Source: Cotesia glomerata
Taxonomy: Eukaryota; Arthropoda; Insecta; Hymenoptera; Braconidae
Assembly: GCF_020080835.1 (NCBI RefSeq)
Contig: NC_058166.1
Span: forward strand, 11,309,672 to 11,373,671
Reading direction: 5' to 3'
DNA length: 64,000 nucleotides
This document shows, in pieces, positions 35,850 to 47,790 of this stretch (position 1 is its first letter; every line of letters begins with the position of its first letter). A model generated the notes under the pieces. That model ran no database searches. It saw only the letters and a list, made by a program, of their open reading frames with translations, and had not been told where the DNA came from. The position numbers were made by a program, and so were the translations under genes.

Positions 35850-36300
35850 ACGCTGAGAACTTCAGACTTATTTTTTAATTTATGCAAGGTTTTTATTGAT
35901 TGGTCGAAAAACGTCTGAGGTATCGTGAGAAAAAAAAAACTTTTTTTGGGAATTTTTGAATAGCTGTTACTTATGAACGCGTTGTTTTATTTTCCGTTTC
36001 AAAACTGCATTCAATATGGTTTTTTGAGGACAAAAAGTTTTGTCATGTTTCGTTTTTAAGCCTCTAAGTTATCTTTGAAAAACGTAAAATAAAATACGGA
36101 TTTTTTTTTCTGTTTAACAAAATTTTATTAACACACAAAAACGGACGTTTCGACGGGAGTCGTCAGAATAGGTTTCTTGTGCCTCCAAACGTGAAGATCT
36201 GATCAAAACTCGATTTTCGAAAATCGGACCGAAATCAATAACTTACCAGACTTTCGAAAATTTTAAAAGCGAAAAGTTATAAAAAAATTAATATATTAGC
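35850..36300. other. Spacer with diverged repeat tail
   Basis: 36190-36260 resembles the tail of the abundant repeat family (GATCTGATCAAAACTCGATT). The rest is unremarkable. Confidence 0.4.
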
Positions 36301-36812
36301 TTACAATTTTGATTAATTTCCCTGGGTTGTCCCCTTTTAGAATTTATGCGATCAACTTCTTCATCGGACGAACTATCATCTCTCTCTTGGCTGTTTTTCA
36401 GAATTCTATATTGTGATGAACGTGAATATAATTGAAGCTTTTTCATTTTTAAATACTAATATTTTAAAAATTATAATTACATAAATTAAAAAATCATTTA
36501 TATTTCAGAATTTTATTATAATTTTTTAATCAATGTTTATTTATATGGCAACGGTTTTTTTTTATTTTAAATACAAAATATTATAATAAAGCTACATAAA
36601 TAAATAAACAATGAACAAGCCTAACTTCATTGCGTGATTCATATTACTTAATAAATTTGTATAACTTCATGTTAACAACTTCACATTGTTTATTCTGTAT
36701 AAAAATCAAAAATTCATTTAATTGAAGAAGAATAATAAGGATTAAAAAAATAAATAAATATTAACTCCGAATTATTTACATATTGTTAAAAAGTGAGAAA
36801 TTTATTCTTTAG

Positions 36813-39800
36813 TGTATTGGATTTCAACAAAAAAATGTTCCGTCATTGAAGCTGATGATATTAAAGACGATAAAAAACGGGGACTTGTAGCTCAGCGAGG
36901 GAAAAATTATTATCCGGTTAAAGTTATTAAACAAAGCAGTAAGTTTATCGTAATAAATTATCAATTTAAATATAAAAATTTTTGAAGGTTCAAAATGTTA
37001 AAAAATTTTTTTCTGTTCAATTATTCAACTCTTTCCACTTCCTAAGCCTAAAAATAAAAAAAAATCCTCAGCACTCTTTCAACGAAAAAAAAGTTTCAGA
37101 AATTTTCCACCTCAAATTTTAAATGATTAATTACAAATTAATTGCCTTATGTACATTAATTTTAGTTTATTTTTTTCTAGCAAATTTTTTTATTAAATTT
37201 TAAAAGCACACTTTTATTATTTTTTTCTATTGCGTTATTGCGGCTATATTTAAATGTATTATTATTATTTCGTTTAACAATAAATTTATAACTTATTTGT
37301 AACTACAGAATTTAAAAATTTATTGGAGAAAATTGAAGTCGATTCTACGGGAAAAATTGTTGAAAAAACCAAGAGAAAATACATAAAAAAATCAGATAAA
37401 TCTAAGCCCAAAAATGAAGCGGATTCAACAGTAATTTCGAGTAAATCAATCTTTGACGGTGTGTCGCCTATTTCAGAAGAAAACCAAAATAATTCAACAA
37501 ACAACGAACCAAATAAAAAACTAACTGTAGTAGAAGATAAAGTTATCCAAAAAAACATCAAAATGATTTCGGAGAAACCAAATGAAGTAATTAAAAATTT
37601 TCATTAATCTTCTACTTTTTTATTTATTTATCAGTTCAATTTCTAAATTAATTTATCATTATTATATATTATAACTACGCGTTGCTCAATTACTTATAAT
37701 TTATTTAAAAATATCCAAAAATAATTTTTAAAAAAATGTAGCAGTTAAAACTGAGTTTGTTTACTGTAACATCGTAGTGCCCGGGAGAAACGACCAGTAC
37801 TTCTTTTATTTTTCGATCTGTTGTAAAGATGTCACTGAAATTCATAGAAATTTCCTCGCAAATCTTACTAATGTCCTTCTACTTTTGTTTGTTTTTTCCC
37901 GATTGTCCGGGTGAGATGGCCACAAGTTAATTAGTGCATCTTATAAACTTGTTAGTTAATTTTGGAGTTAGAATACTTGAAAATGATTATCTTGACAATA
38001 AAAATACAAAAAAAAATAACAAAACTGAGCAGCTTTTTGTGATCACTTTATATGTCAAGCTCGTAACTTAGACATGATATGATTTAAATAAACAAAGTCA
38101 ACGTATATATCTATTCTTGTTTGTTTTGGATAAAATTTAACTAACACCTGTTGCTCGTTTTAAAATGAGGCAAACTTAATTGAAAGTATACTATAGTTCC
38201 GTTTTTTTTATTATTATTAGTTGAACTTTTTTCGGTTGATCATTTCTCCCCTATGGCGATCTCAACGGGAATTACCCTAAAAAATTATTTAAACGTAGTG
38301 ATATCTTATAAAGATTTAATTATTTATTTAATCCGAACTTTATTTCTATTACTATAAAACTTATTAAAAAAATTATTCAATTTTTTCTCTCCAAGCACTC
38401 AAAAACCTGTGTAGAAAACAGTTCAAAAAAAATTGATGGATTTGAAACAGAAAAAAAAATAATGACTAACGATGACAGTGAAGAAGATCTGTTAAATTTA
38501 CCAGCCACTAATAATTTTAAATCATCCGTTAAAAATAATAAAGATCAGAAAAAATTGCTGAATGTAAGTAACCTATTAGTAATGACTGTAAAAGTGTCAA
38601 AATCTTTCAAAAATTAACATTAAGTTAGTTTATGTAATCGCACTTTTACAGGATTATTAGTGCCCCTTTAAATGCCGCAAATCGAGTTTTGATTTACGGG
38701 AATGTACATTTTGTTTTAAATATTATCAAAGTCATGGAAGAATAGTATTTTACTATCCTAGATATGTAATATACTATTCTTTTATTTATGGAAAATATAC
38801 ATAAAGTTATAAGCGGTTATCTAGAAATAAATCCCGTCTAGCGGACGGGAGAAAGTTAGTTCAAAAAATATTTGATACTTAAGTTATTCAAAATAATTAT
38901 TCAATACATCATTCTTTTTAAAAGGAATTCAATAAACTTGGGGATGATAAAAGTATAAACGGCAGTAGTTGTGAGGATGATAATACCAAACATATACCTG
39001 AAAATAACCACATCCATGGATTATCAAAAAAGGTATAACATTACATCAGTATAATTTTATGTTTTTATTACTCTGCTAGCTTAGTTATTAACAAATGTTT
39101 TATCGATGAAGAAGTTTAAGAGAGCTTATGTGTACTCGTCTGATTCGGAGAGTGATGAATTGAGCAATGGGGAAAAATCTATCCAAATCAAGGATAAATT
39201 TATTGAATAAACGAACAAAAAGGTATCAAATTTTGCACACTTGAAAAGAAAGACTATTGTTATAATTTTTACGCAGATATTTTTTTGACATAATGACGGA
39301 AAATTTTAGTAATGGAGAAATATTTTTTTTTGCCCTCCGGGCGGAAAGTGGCAACTTTCGTCCCGCTGCGCTAAACTAAGTTGCCGCTTTCCGCCTTCGT
39401 CGGACAAAAAAATAGTATACACTCCTCGGGAAGTAAATAAGAAAGCCTCAGATCACATGTTTGTTGACCTCGGCTTCGCCTCGGCCAACAATTACATGTG
39501 ATCTGAGACATTTCTTACTTTACTTCCCTAGGTGTGTAATATACTATTTTTGCTCCACGGACCGGAAGTGTCAACTTTCGCCCCGCTGCGCTAAACAAAG
39601 TAGCCGCTTCTTGCCTTCGTCGAGTAAAAAAAATTTTCGGTTTATTCGTTCGTGAGATATCGTTGTCGACAAAATTCAAATATGTAAAATTGACATATAT
39701 TTTTTCGATTTAGTCTTTTGTGCAGTATGATTAAATGATATACGAAATTTCAATTATAGACTTTTCAGTCTCAAAAAGCTCTTCATCCCAAAAAGTTAGC

Positions 39801-42719
39801 AAAAGTCACTAAGTCAGGAGTTAACAACGAAGATGATGCGATTCCATCCTGCTCTTTTTACAACCTGCCTCCAAAAAATCTTGACAAAGTGGAAAAAAAT
39901 CTTGCAAAAACGGAAAAAAATCTTGGAATAATGGACAAAAATTTTGATACCTGGCCAAGGGGTAATTTAATTACTATGCATAATGCTTAACTTCGTGCAG
40001 AGGTAAAGTTAGATTCGATGTGTCCCTAGAACCTGTATAAAATAATACCTGTTTCTGTTATACTTTAAGAATTGTTTGGAAAGTTCATTTTTGTCTTTCG
40101 CCCAGGTATATCGACTTGAGTCAGACCTTAACCTAGATGAGCGACACATGCTCATGTTAAAACTTTTGATCTGGTCTTTTATTCGTTAATTTTAGTTATT
40201 CCCATTTAAGGTCTAATATAATCTGATACAAGTATGAATATTTTATTATTTCTTCCTTAACAAAAATATTTAGTAGCATACTATATTTTATAAAATTTAT
40301 TAGAAAATCTTCTTTTATTTTTTTTTGAAATTTGATCTTTCTAAGCTTTTGAGCTTTGTTACGTTCATTTTTTGCTATGTTTTTTCTGACGTATCTCTAT
40401 GCATAAGTTGTACTCTGGTAAAAAAGCTAACTTGAATCAAAGAGAAAAATTTTTTGAATCAAGAAAAATTACATAAACAATGAAGAATATCTCCGCTCAA
40501 AATTTTTTCTCTTGAGTCAAGTTAACTTTTTATCAGTGTTTGTATTATTTAATATTGATCGTAAAAATATGACTATTAAAAATAAAGAGATATGATCGCA
40601 TATATGAATATATCTATCGGCAGTAGACTTGACTAGAAAATATTATATTAAAAGATTTTTCAAAAGTATTCGAAGCATACATACATACATATTTCATCAA
40701 GATATATTAAGTTATATAAGGTCAAATATTTTTGTATGACTGTACATAGACGTCCCTTCTGGAAAATAATCATAAATTCTTATCCAAAATATGAAAATAT
40801 AATCAAATGCACATATAGAAACTCATAGATGTGATGAAATCTTATATGTGTATTTATCATTCTTTCCAGAAGGGATATCAGGTCGTAAACTGTCGTTAAA
40901 TCACTTGACAAATTTTTTTTACTGATTTTACAGTAACACCTGAATACATAAATTTCACGGAGTGTTATCTTCGACAAATGAAAACACTCTACGCTCGTCA
41001 GCAGCAAGATCCTGCAAAGATAGCAACGTCAATAAACATTGTTCCAGAAGTCAATCAAAGACAATATAAGGTTACCGAAAATTTATAACTTAACTTTTGT
41101 TGTGTTCCTGAAAGCCATTAGAATGCCTATAAAAATAAAATTAAAGGACGATCATCGTTAAAATGTGTGATAATAAGTGATAAGTGAAATTTTGAGCTTT
41201 TATAGAACTTTAAAAGCCCACGTCGATTGATACCAATCGCGTGAGAATCACTTAGTTTTTAATTTTTTACAAATTTAATAAATCACAAATTAATGCAATT
41301 TAAATATTAAAAAAAAAATGTTTTATTAAATCGTTACCACGCTTTTAATCTCGAAGAGCTTAAAACAGCAGAAAAAAATACATTTTTGAGCTCTTCAAGG
41401 TCAAAAACGTCACAACAACTTGCATTACAATAGCTTTGTGATTGAAATCAGCGAGAAATTACAAGAATGGCCTTCAGGGTCAACCGTTTTCCTAATTTTT
41501 TTCTTACAAAAGTTACCTCTACTTCATTTGAAATACCACTGTTTCACGTTATTGTCACAAAAAAAATAGTTAATTTTTTGTTTTATATTTAGCAAGAATT
41601 GATGCCAGGAAGTGATATCTTGGTCAGTGCCACTTTTCTCGAATATTTAACGTCGAAAAAAATCAGACGGAACCCAAATGAAATGACCAGATCTTTGTTC
41701 AAAAGAATTCTTGGGGTAGAAAAACTGACGGAAATCGCGATGACCAAGAGAAATGAACGGCAAAAAATTCCAAAAGACACCTACGATACAGTGAAAGGTC
41801 CGTATTTCATTGTAAGGTATTATTGTGGGTTTACCCTATAGTCATCGAGTAGTAGCAAACGAAAATATCTAAAAATATATTTTTTTTTCGGTTCTTCTTC
41901 ATTAGATATTAGACATTAGATATATTTCTATTAATTAGTTTTCACATATGTTTAAGTAAATCATAGGTAAAATATTAATAAATATTAAGAAAAAAATATA
42001 GTTAATTATATAATTTGTTGTTAACTTTAAAAGATAATCACCCCATCTACCACTGTTTATCATACAGTATCAATAATAATAAAAGTTATTTCTTAAAAAA
42101 CGTTTTTATATATAGAGATCAAAAGTCCCCTGCGTGTCTCGAAACAGTTTCCTGGCAAAAACAACCTATACCTAATAATTATATGAATAGTTTTTTTACA
42201 GTTAAGATAATTAGAAATGACTGGAATTATTACTGACAATATCAGAGGAATTGATTTTTCAATTCAAAATTGTACCTAAAAAGAACTTTTACCGACAGTG
42301 ATCCTTTTTCTCTTATTGAATATTGCCTCAATAACATTTAGTACAATTAATCTCCATATTTTCGTACACTGATAAAAGGATTTGTTTATAGTTAAAAATA
42401 TTTGTTAATATTTAACAAATCATTTATTAGAGACCACTTTTTAGTCCTTAACAAATATTTCTTAGTATTTAAAAAGATTTATTAATATTTAATAAATGAA
42501 TATCAGATTTATTAAATACAAACAAATCATTTTAAATACTAAGAAATATTTGTTTGATACTAAAAAATGGTCTCTAATAAATGATTTGTTAATTATTAAC
42601 AAATATTTTTTTAATACAAATAAATCCTTCTATCAGTGTAGTATCTCTTAAGCTTTTTAAGTTTTCCCAATGATAATAATTGAATAAAATTATTAATCTA
42701 TGAAAAAAGCTAGCCAGGG

Positions 42720-42805
<86 letters not shown>

Positions 42806-43397
42806 GCGGTCGCTAAAAATAATTTGATTATTAATAACGAAATATTAACCCTTTATTACTCGCGCTCTTTTATTCAGTTTGTCTCTCATGCTTAATTAAG
42901 CGGTAACCTATAAGTTGAGTCGTTTTAGGGCAGCCCCACGCTCATAGCATGAATAACGGAAGGTTAATTCATATCTGAAATATACATATGCTATACGATT
43001 AAACGATATAACGCGCTTACTTTTAAATCAAATCCTATATACTAAAATTGATGGTACAATGAAGTTAGCTTAGTATCGAAAACATGGACCCTGATTCCTT
43101 ATTGGATCAAGATTAGAGCACGCGCGTATGCGCGCAATTTGAATTTCTAGTAATTATTAAAATTGATATTAATCATTCCTTCAATTCATAGAGTTCGTGG
43201 AATTCAACTGTAAGAAGAGCGTAAGACTGACTGACAGTGGATTTAAAAAAGTCGTGACCAAAATGCTAGGTGGATTGCGTGAAAAACAGGTCAAAATCAA
43301 TAAAAAAAGTGAAGAGCAGGCCAAAATTAATATAAAAAGTAAAGAACAGACCAAAGTTGATAAAGAAGATGGAGAACCTACTGAAGAAAATGAATAA
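36813..43397 (+). CDS. BEN-domain protein gene, at least eight exons (5' exon not found)
   Basis: Exons that join in phase without stops: 36813-36938, 37309-37586, 38396-38563, 38925-39032, 39760-39961, 40934-41070, 41593-41797 and 43192-43397 (stop TAA), about 475 residues. Exon 1 gives YWISTKKCSVIEADDIKD...GKNYYPVKVI, a module I associate with insect BEN proteins. Exons 2-4 are charged, low-complexity linker. Exon 5 has a repeated KNLDKVEKNLAKTEKNLG stretch, probably coiled coil. Exons 7-8 carry the BEN domain (MPGSDILVSATFLEYL, NPNEMTRSLFKRILG, IPKDTYDTVKEFV). BEN domains bind DNA and recruit chromatin factors. Nearly all junctions are GT-AG with good context. The frame continues open upstream of 36813 as far as a TGA at 36794, so the start exon is unresolved. 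An extra ORF at 39106-39210 ends in a stop and is probably skipped. It is divergent from the TNP2-like gene and may be carried by the same element. Confidence 0.75.
39325..39630. repeat. Foldback element with GCCGAGG core, copy 2
   Basis: A nested palindrome: outer arms are GGGCGGAAAGTGGCAACTTT and related sequence, inner arms CTCAGATCACATGT and ACATGTGATCTGAG, and the centre GACCTCGGCTTCGCCTCGG. It lies in a BEN-gene intron and matches 7545-7750 in inverse orientation. Confidence 0.7.
40413..40538. mobile_element. 126-bp MITE in BEN intron
   Basis: Left TA then CTCTGGTAAAAAAGCTAACT; right AGTTAACTTTTTATCAGTG. The arms pair over about 20 bp. Same CACTGAT-type family as 42367. The right TA is degraded (TT). 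Confidence 0.5.
41190..41510 (-). repeat. Copy F of abundant repeat family, fragment
   Basis: Contains GAGCTC-like words, GGCCTTCAGGGTCAACCG and CCTAATTTTTTT in reversed order. It lies in a BEN-gene intron. Confidence 0.6.
42367..42638. mobile_element. 272-bp foldback MITE, CACTGATA ends, TA duplication
   Basis: TA then CACTGATAAAAGGATTTG on the left and CAAATAAATCCTTCTATCAGTG then TA on the right, apart from small differences. The arms pair almost to the centre (GAGACCA / TGGTCTC). It sits in the last BEN intron and is related to 9083-9265. Confidence 0.75.
42723..42802. repeat. (AT)n microsatellite
   Basis: About 40 TA units in the last BEN intron. Confidence 0.95.
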
Positions 43398-43572
43398 CAT
43401 GTTTTAGGTTTTTTTATTATTTACGTCTGTTCATTACAATTGCCATTTTTATCATTATTACGATTCATATAATAATAATTATTACTATTATTATTACTAT
43501 CATTATTATTATTATCATTAATATTATTATAACTATTATTCTTATTATTTTTATGATGATTATTATTGCTGT

Positions 43573-43688
43573 TGAGTCGTCACTCGCTCTTTTATGTCAT
43601 CAGACATTGAATTATTTTAAATAAACGTAAAATAAAAGATCTCGTTGCGGCTCTGACAATTGCCGTAATTATCAACGTGTCTTTTTGG
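43573..43688 (-). repeat. Right boundary inverted repeat of TNP2/BEN element
   Basis: The reverse complement matches 29842-29961: TGACTCGTCACTCGCTC-type start, the CTCGTTGCGGCTCTGACAAT core and the TGTCTTTTTGG end. It lies 176 bp after the BEN stop codon, directly before the tandem array. Confidence 0.65.
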
Positions 43689-43689
43689 G

Positions 43690-45610
43690 TAGTTATTTTT
43701 ATTTATACCATAGATAAAAACCTACAACTATCATGAATTTTCCTTCAGGTCATTTGCAGGTATTTCAGCGGCACTTCTATTATTTTTTAAATTCCGAAGA
43801 AGAACCTGGAACTCACTTACATTATCCCACAGGTCATTTGCAGAACTTTTAGTGGTACTGTTGTTATTTTCTGTTTATACCACAGAAGAACCTGAAACTA
43901 TCCTAAACTCCATGTCATTTGCAGGAATTGAAGTGGCACTTTTGCTATATTTTTTAAACCCCAGAAGAGCCTGAAACTGTCCTGTTCTCTTCTCTAGGTC
44001 GTTTGAAAAAATTTCAGCGGTACTTTTATTATTTTTGTATCCCGCAAAGAAACCTAAAACTACCCTGAATTAGCCCTCAGGTCATTTCCAGGGATTTCAG
44101 CGGTACTATTATTATTTTTGTACTCCGCAAAAGTACTTAAAACTATCCTAAGCTCAGCCTCAGATTACTTGCAGAACTTTCAGCGATACTTTTGTTTTTT
44201 TCTTTTTATACCACAGAAGAACCTGAAACTATCCTAAACTTTCCTCCATGTCATTTGCAGGAATTGGAGCGGTACTTATGCTAATTTTTTTTTAAACCAC
44301 AAGAGAGCCTGAAATTGTCCTGTTCTCTTCTCTAGGTCATTCGAAAAAAATTCAGCGGTACTTTTATTTTTTTTGTATCCCTCAAAAGAACCTGAAACTA
44401 TCCAGAACTAGCCCTCAGATCATTTACAGAGATTTCAGCGGTACTATTATTAATTTTGGACTCCGCAAAAGTACTTGAAACTATCCTAAACTCAGCCTCA
44501 GGTTATTTGTAGGAATTTTAGTGTCACTTTTATAATATTTTATATTCCGCAGACGAACCTGAAACTCCCTTAAATTATCCCACAGGACATCTGCAAGAAT
44601 GGTAGCAGTAATAAAGTTATTTTTATTTATACCATAGATGAACCTGCAACTATCCTGAATTTTTCTTCAGGTCATTTGCAGGTATTTCAGCGGCACTTCT
44701 ATAATTTTTTATATTCCGAAGAAGAACCTGAAACTACCCTGAATTATTCCACAGGTCATCTGCAGGAATGATAGCGGCACTTTTGTTTTTTTCTTTTTAT
44801 TCCACAGAAGAACCTGAAACTATCCTATACTTTCCTCCATGTCATTTGCAGGAATTGAAGCGGTACTTTTCCTTTTTTTTCTAAACCACAGGAGAGCCTG
44901 AAATTGTCCTGTTCTCTTCTCTAGGTCATTTAAAAAAATTTCAGCGGTACTTTTATCATTTTTTTATCCCACAAAAGAACCTTACACTTCCTCGAATTAG
45001 CTCTCAGGTCATTTACAGGGATTTCAGCGGTATTATTATTAATTTTGTATTTCGCAAAAGTACTTGAAACTATCCTAAACCCAGCTTCAGATTATTTGCA
45101 GGAATTTTAGCGACACTTTTATAATTTTTTATAGTCCGAAGAAAAACCTGAAACTCCCCTAAATTATCCCAGAGATCATCTCCAAGAATGGTAGTGGTAC
45201 TTTACTTATTTTTATTTATACTACAAATGAACCGGCAACTATCCTGAATTTTTCTTCAGGTCAATTACAGGAATTTCAGCGGCACTTCTACAATTTTTTA
45301 TATTCCGAAGAAGAACCTGAGACTTCCTTAAATTATCCCACAGGTCATTTGCAAGACTTTCAGCGGTACTTTTATCGTTTTTGTATCTCGCAAAAGAACC
45401 TAAAACTACCTCGAATTAGTCCTTTGGTCATTTACAGGGATTTCAGCGGTGCTATTATTAATTTTGTATTCTGCAAAATTATTTGAAACTACCCTAAACT
45501 CAACCTCAAGTTATTTGCAGGAATTTCCGCGGCACTTTTATAATTTTTTATATTCTGAAGAAAAACCTGAAACTACCCTGAATTATCTCGTAGATCATTT
45601 TCAGGTTTTC
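43690..45610 (+). repeat. Tandem array of about 84-bp units with higher-order order
   Basis: About 23 units, each with AACCTGAAACTATCC-like, AGGTCATTTGCAGG-like and TTTCAGCGGTACTTTT-like blocks. At least six variant types can be told apart by their middle block, for example CTGTTCTCTTCTCTAGG (B), GAATTAGCCCTCAGG (C), CTCAGCCTCAGGTTATTTG (D), AATTATCCCACAGG (E) and GAATTTTTCTTCAGG (F). The order reads F-E-A-B-C-D, A-B-C-D-E-F-E, A-B-C-D-E-F-E, C-D-E. A frame that opens at 45449 within it is a by-product. Confidence 0.85.
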
Positions 45611-45642
45611 AAGGCTTTTTCGGCTACTTCCGATATTTTAAT

Positions 45643-46036
45643 ATGTCCCGTCAATCGTCCGCTCATAGTTCCTGTCCGTCTCACGAGCGGGACGTTCCTG
45701 ATGCGGGATTCCTGAGGCATTCCTTAGGAACAAATTTTTTTTACACGGGCGGCTGCAAAGGTAATTATTAAACATATTTAAAATCTGAAAATTTCTAATC
45801 TAAATAAAATTACAGAAAGTGAATGCGAAGTAGTTCTATTAAAATTATCGCATCGTCAGAAAAGATCTGGAGGTTCATCAATTTCTTTCCCTTTCAAAGT
45901 GTTTGGTCACACAAGAATTCTAAATCTCCGTCGATTTAAGGGTATTCTCGTCGGCCCAAATACTCCGGTTTTCATTGCAAAATCTACTCCGTCGGGTATT
46001 GACATCAGAAATTTGGACGCAGTCCAAATCCCATAA
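45643..46036 (+). CDS. Two-exon reading frame, possible metalloprotease-propeptide fragment
   Basis: Exon 1 is 45643-45760 (ATG) and exon 2 is 45816-46036 (TAA). The 55-bp intron has GTAATT donor and TTACAG acceptor, and the frames join exactly, giving 112 residues. Exon 2 has RQKRS, a furin-like dibasic word, then a segment containing FPFKVFGHTRILNLRRFKG. This reminds me of the propeptide of reprolysin/ADAM-type metalloproteases, which occur in several parasitoid venoms. There is no signal peptide and no protease domain nearby, so it would be a remnant. Chance splicing of a short frame is a real alternative. It follows the tandem array immediately. Confidence 0.3.
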
Positions 46037-46193
46037 CGTAGACTGTTTAGACGTTACGAAATGCCTCGGATAAGAATTAATTGATTAAAATATTAATTTA
46101 TAAATTTTAAAATATATTTAAGAGAACGTAACATTAGTTACTTGAAATTTAATTATCAAAGAAAATTATGGAAAAATTTTCAGTTTTGCAATT

Positions 46194-46462
46194 TTTAACT
46201 TCCCGCTTAGAAAATCAATGATTTTTGAAAAATCGGGAAGTTATTGGTTTTAACCCGTTTTGTAAAAATCAAGATTTCAACAGATCTCGACGTTTTGAAG
46301 CTCTAAGAAGCTTTCCATCGAGGTTGGTGCCATTTGAAAGGGCTTGATTAAACTTAGATTTTGAGTTCCATTTGGACCGATTCGAACGAGTAGATTTTGA
46401 GAAATCTCAAAAAAACTACAAAAAAAATTTTTTGAAATGTGGTTTTTTTGGAATTACTTACT
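46194..46462 (-). repeat. Copy G1 of abundant repeat family, partial
   Basis: Starts TTTTTAACTTCCCGCTTAGA and reads through the tail and part of the body. The AC tract region is deleted (AAGCTTTCCATCGAGGTTGG joins tail to body). Confidence 0.65.
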
Positions 46463-47084
46463 GAAGGCCATCTCTGCAACTTCCCGCTCATTTTGTACAC
46501 AAGCGCTCAAAATTACACATTATGATCATAATATAATTACAAATTAATATTATTTTTTTGTCATTTTGAGCTCTTCGAGCTCAAAACTCTAATAGCAGTT
46601 TAATAAAACACAATTCTTTGAATTTTCAAACAGCAATAACTTTTGAATGAATGAACCGATTTCCAAGAAGTTGGCGGTATTCGACGCAGTTTTTAAAGTT
46701 CCATGAAGAATGTTCAAGTTTAAATCGATCGAACCAGGAATTTCGAAGTAATTCCGAAAAAACACTTTTTTCCGTTTTCTTTCGACAACGATAACTCACG
46801 AACAAATCAACCGATTTTGACCGGGCTTGCGGTGATCGACGTGGTTTTTTGATTTTAAGAGCTGATTAGATTTTGGAATTTATCAGTAAAGCCATTTAAA
46901 AGTAATTCCAAAAAAACCATATTTCAAAAAATTTTTTTTTGTATTTTTTTTGAGATTTCTCAAAATTTACGGGTTCAAATCGATTCAAAGTGTATTCAAA
47001 ATCTAAGTTTGGTCAAGCCCTTTCGAATGGCACCAACCGCGATGAAATCGGTCAAGCCGTTCAAAAGTTATAAAAGGGTTACAT

Positions 47085-47121
<37 letters not shown>

Positions 47122-47290
47122 ACCACATTCATACATACAGGCATACGGACATCATCGTGAAAACATTCAGGAAAGCTTCCTAGGACCTTAGAACATCGAG
47201 ATCTGATGAAAACTCGATTTTCGAAAAACGGGGTAAAACCAATAACTTCCTGATTTTTGAAAATCTTTGATTTTCTTAGCGGGAAGTTAA
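46463..47290 (+). repeat. Copy G2 of abundant repeat family
   Basis: From GAAGGCCATCTCTGCAACTT to TTCTTAGCGGGAAGTTAAAA, with an (AC)n tract at 47100-47121. It is in opposite orientation to G1, to which it is joined. Confidence 0.75.
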
Positions 47291-47299
47291 AAATTATTC

Positions 47300-47780
47300 T
47301 CAATTAATGGATTTTTTCTCAAGTTAGAGTGTTTACGGGTTTCATGTTTAACAGATGAGGAAATTTTTTTAAATATTCTGATGTTTTTTTTTCGTTTCAA
47401 TTGTACTAAATCAATTTTTCACGAGTATGGAATTAATCTCTATTAAACCATTTTCATAGTAATATACAAAATATATTGATTCCGTCAATTGACCTAATGC
47501 CCCATACACCGAATACTAGAAGTCAACAACTGCCTCCACCAGCACTATTGATGAATATTTAACCTCGAGCCTGAGCAATTGAGCTTAGAAATTGTGAGTC
47601 AAGTCTAGCTCATGAAGTAAGAAGCATCAATGAGAGACTCAATAACATGGATTTTAATTCCCAGAGAATTGACTTTATATTCGAATTTTTAAACATCCCC
47701 AATGGCTCATTCTAACCTCAAGACAATAAACCAAGTGATTAATATGCAGAGAGAATCCACATCTCCATAAAATAAGCGCA
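47300..47780. other. Spacer leading into LINE relic, no gene seen
   Basis: Sequence becomes less AT-rich from about 47490 and probably belongs to the LINE relic 5' of its endonuclease. No intact frame. Confidence 0.35.
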
Positions 47781-47790
47781 AAATAATGGC

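Larger units (their letters stand above)
29985..36446 (-). pseudogene. TNP2-like (CACTA/En-Spm type) transposase gene, broken
   Basis: Four in-phase exons on the minus strand: 36446-36305 (ATG, MKKLQLYSRSSQYRIL), 34640-34545, 32415-30464 and 30403-29985. Junctions have GT donors and AG acceptors. The N-terminus is acidic and serine-rich. Next come a cysteine-bearing block (YFCSDC, CQNCPDSDIC), CGTCDLPAKAGFLNMKGH with a CCKC knuckle, then SMHCIYLGITKKLM, a segment with YWKASELQCCLLYYS, and LLHLPDDV. These resemble animal TNP2/En-Spm-type transposases. Two lesions: a one-base loss in a T run at 31652-31659 and an in-frame TGA at 31299-31301. It lies head to head with the BEN gene; 366 bp separate its ATG from the first recognised BEN exon. 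The long second intron holds a MITE. Assignment to the CACTA superfamily is by motif memory, without a search. Confidence 0.65.

Noticed and set aside
39106..39210. Candidate extra BEN exon (starts MKKFKRAYVYSSDSESDE)
   Set aside because: Ends in an in-frame stop that would truncate the BEN gene, while the neighbouring exons join in phase without it. It may be an alternative or dead exon.
29985..43397. Integrated polydnavirus or other viral segment
   Set aside because: BEN-domain proteins do occur in bracoviruses, but no viral structural gene or segment junction is recognisable here, and transposon features explain the region.
43700..45600. CRISPR-like array
   Set aside because: Units are contiguous with no unique spacers, and the context is a eukaryotic nuclear genome.
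45449..45715. 88-codon ORF at the end of the tandem array
   Set aside because: Most of it is translated satellite; the spliced frame starting at 45643 explains the non-repetitive part better.
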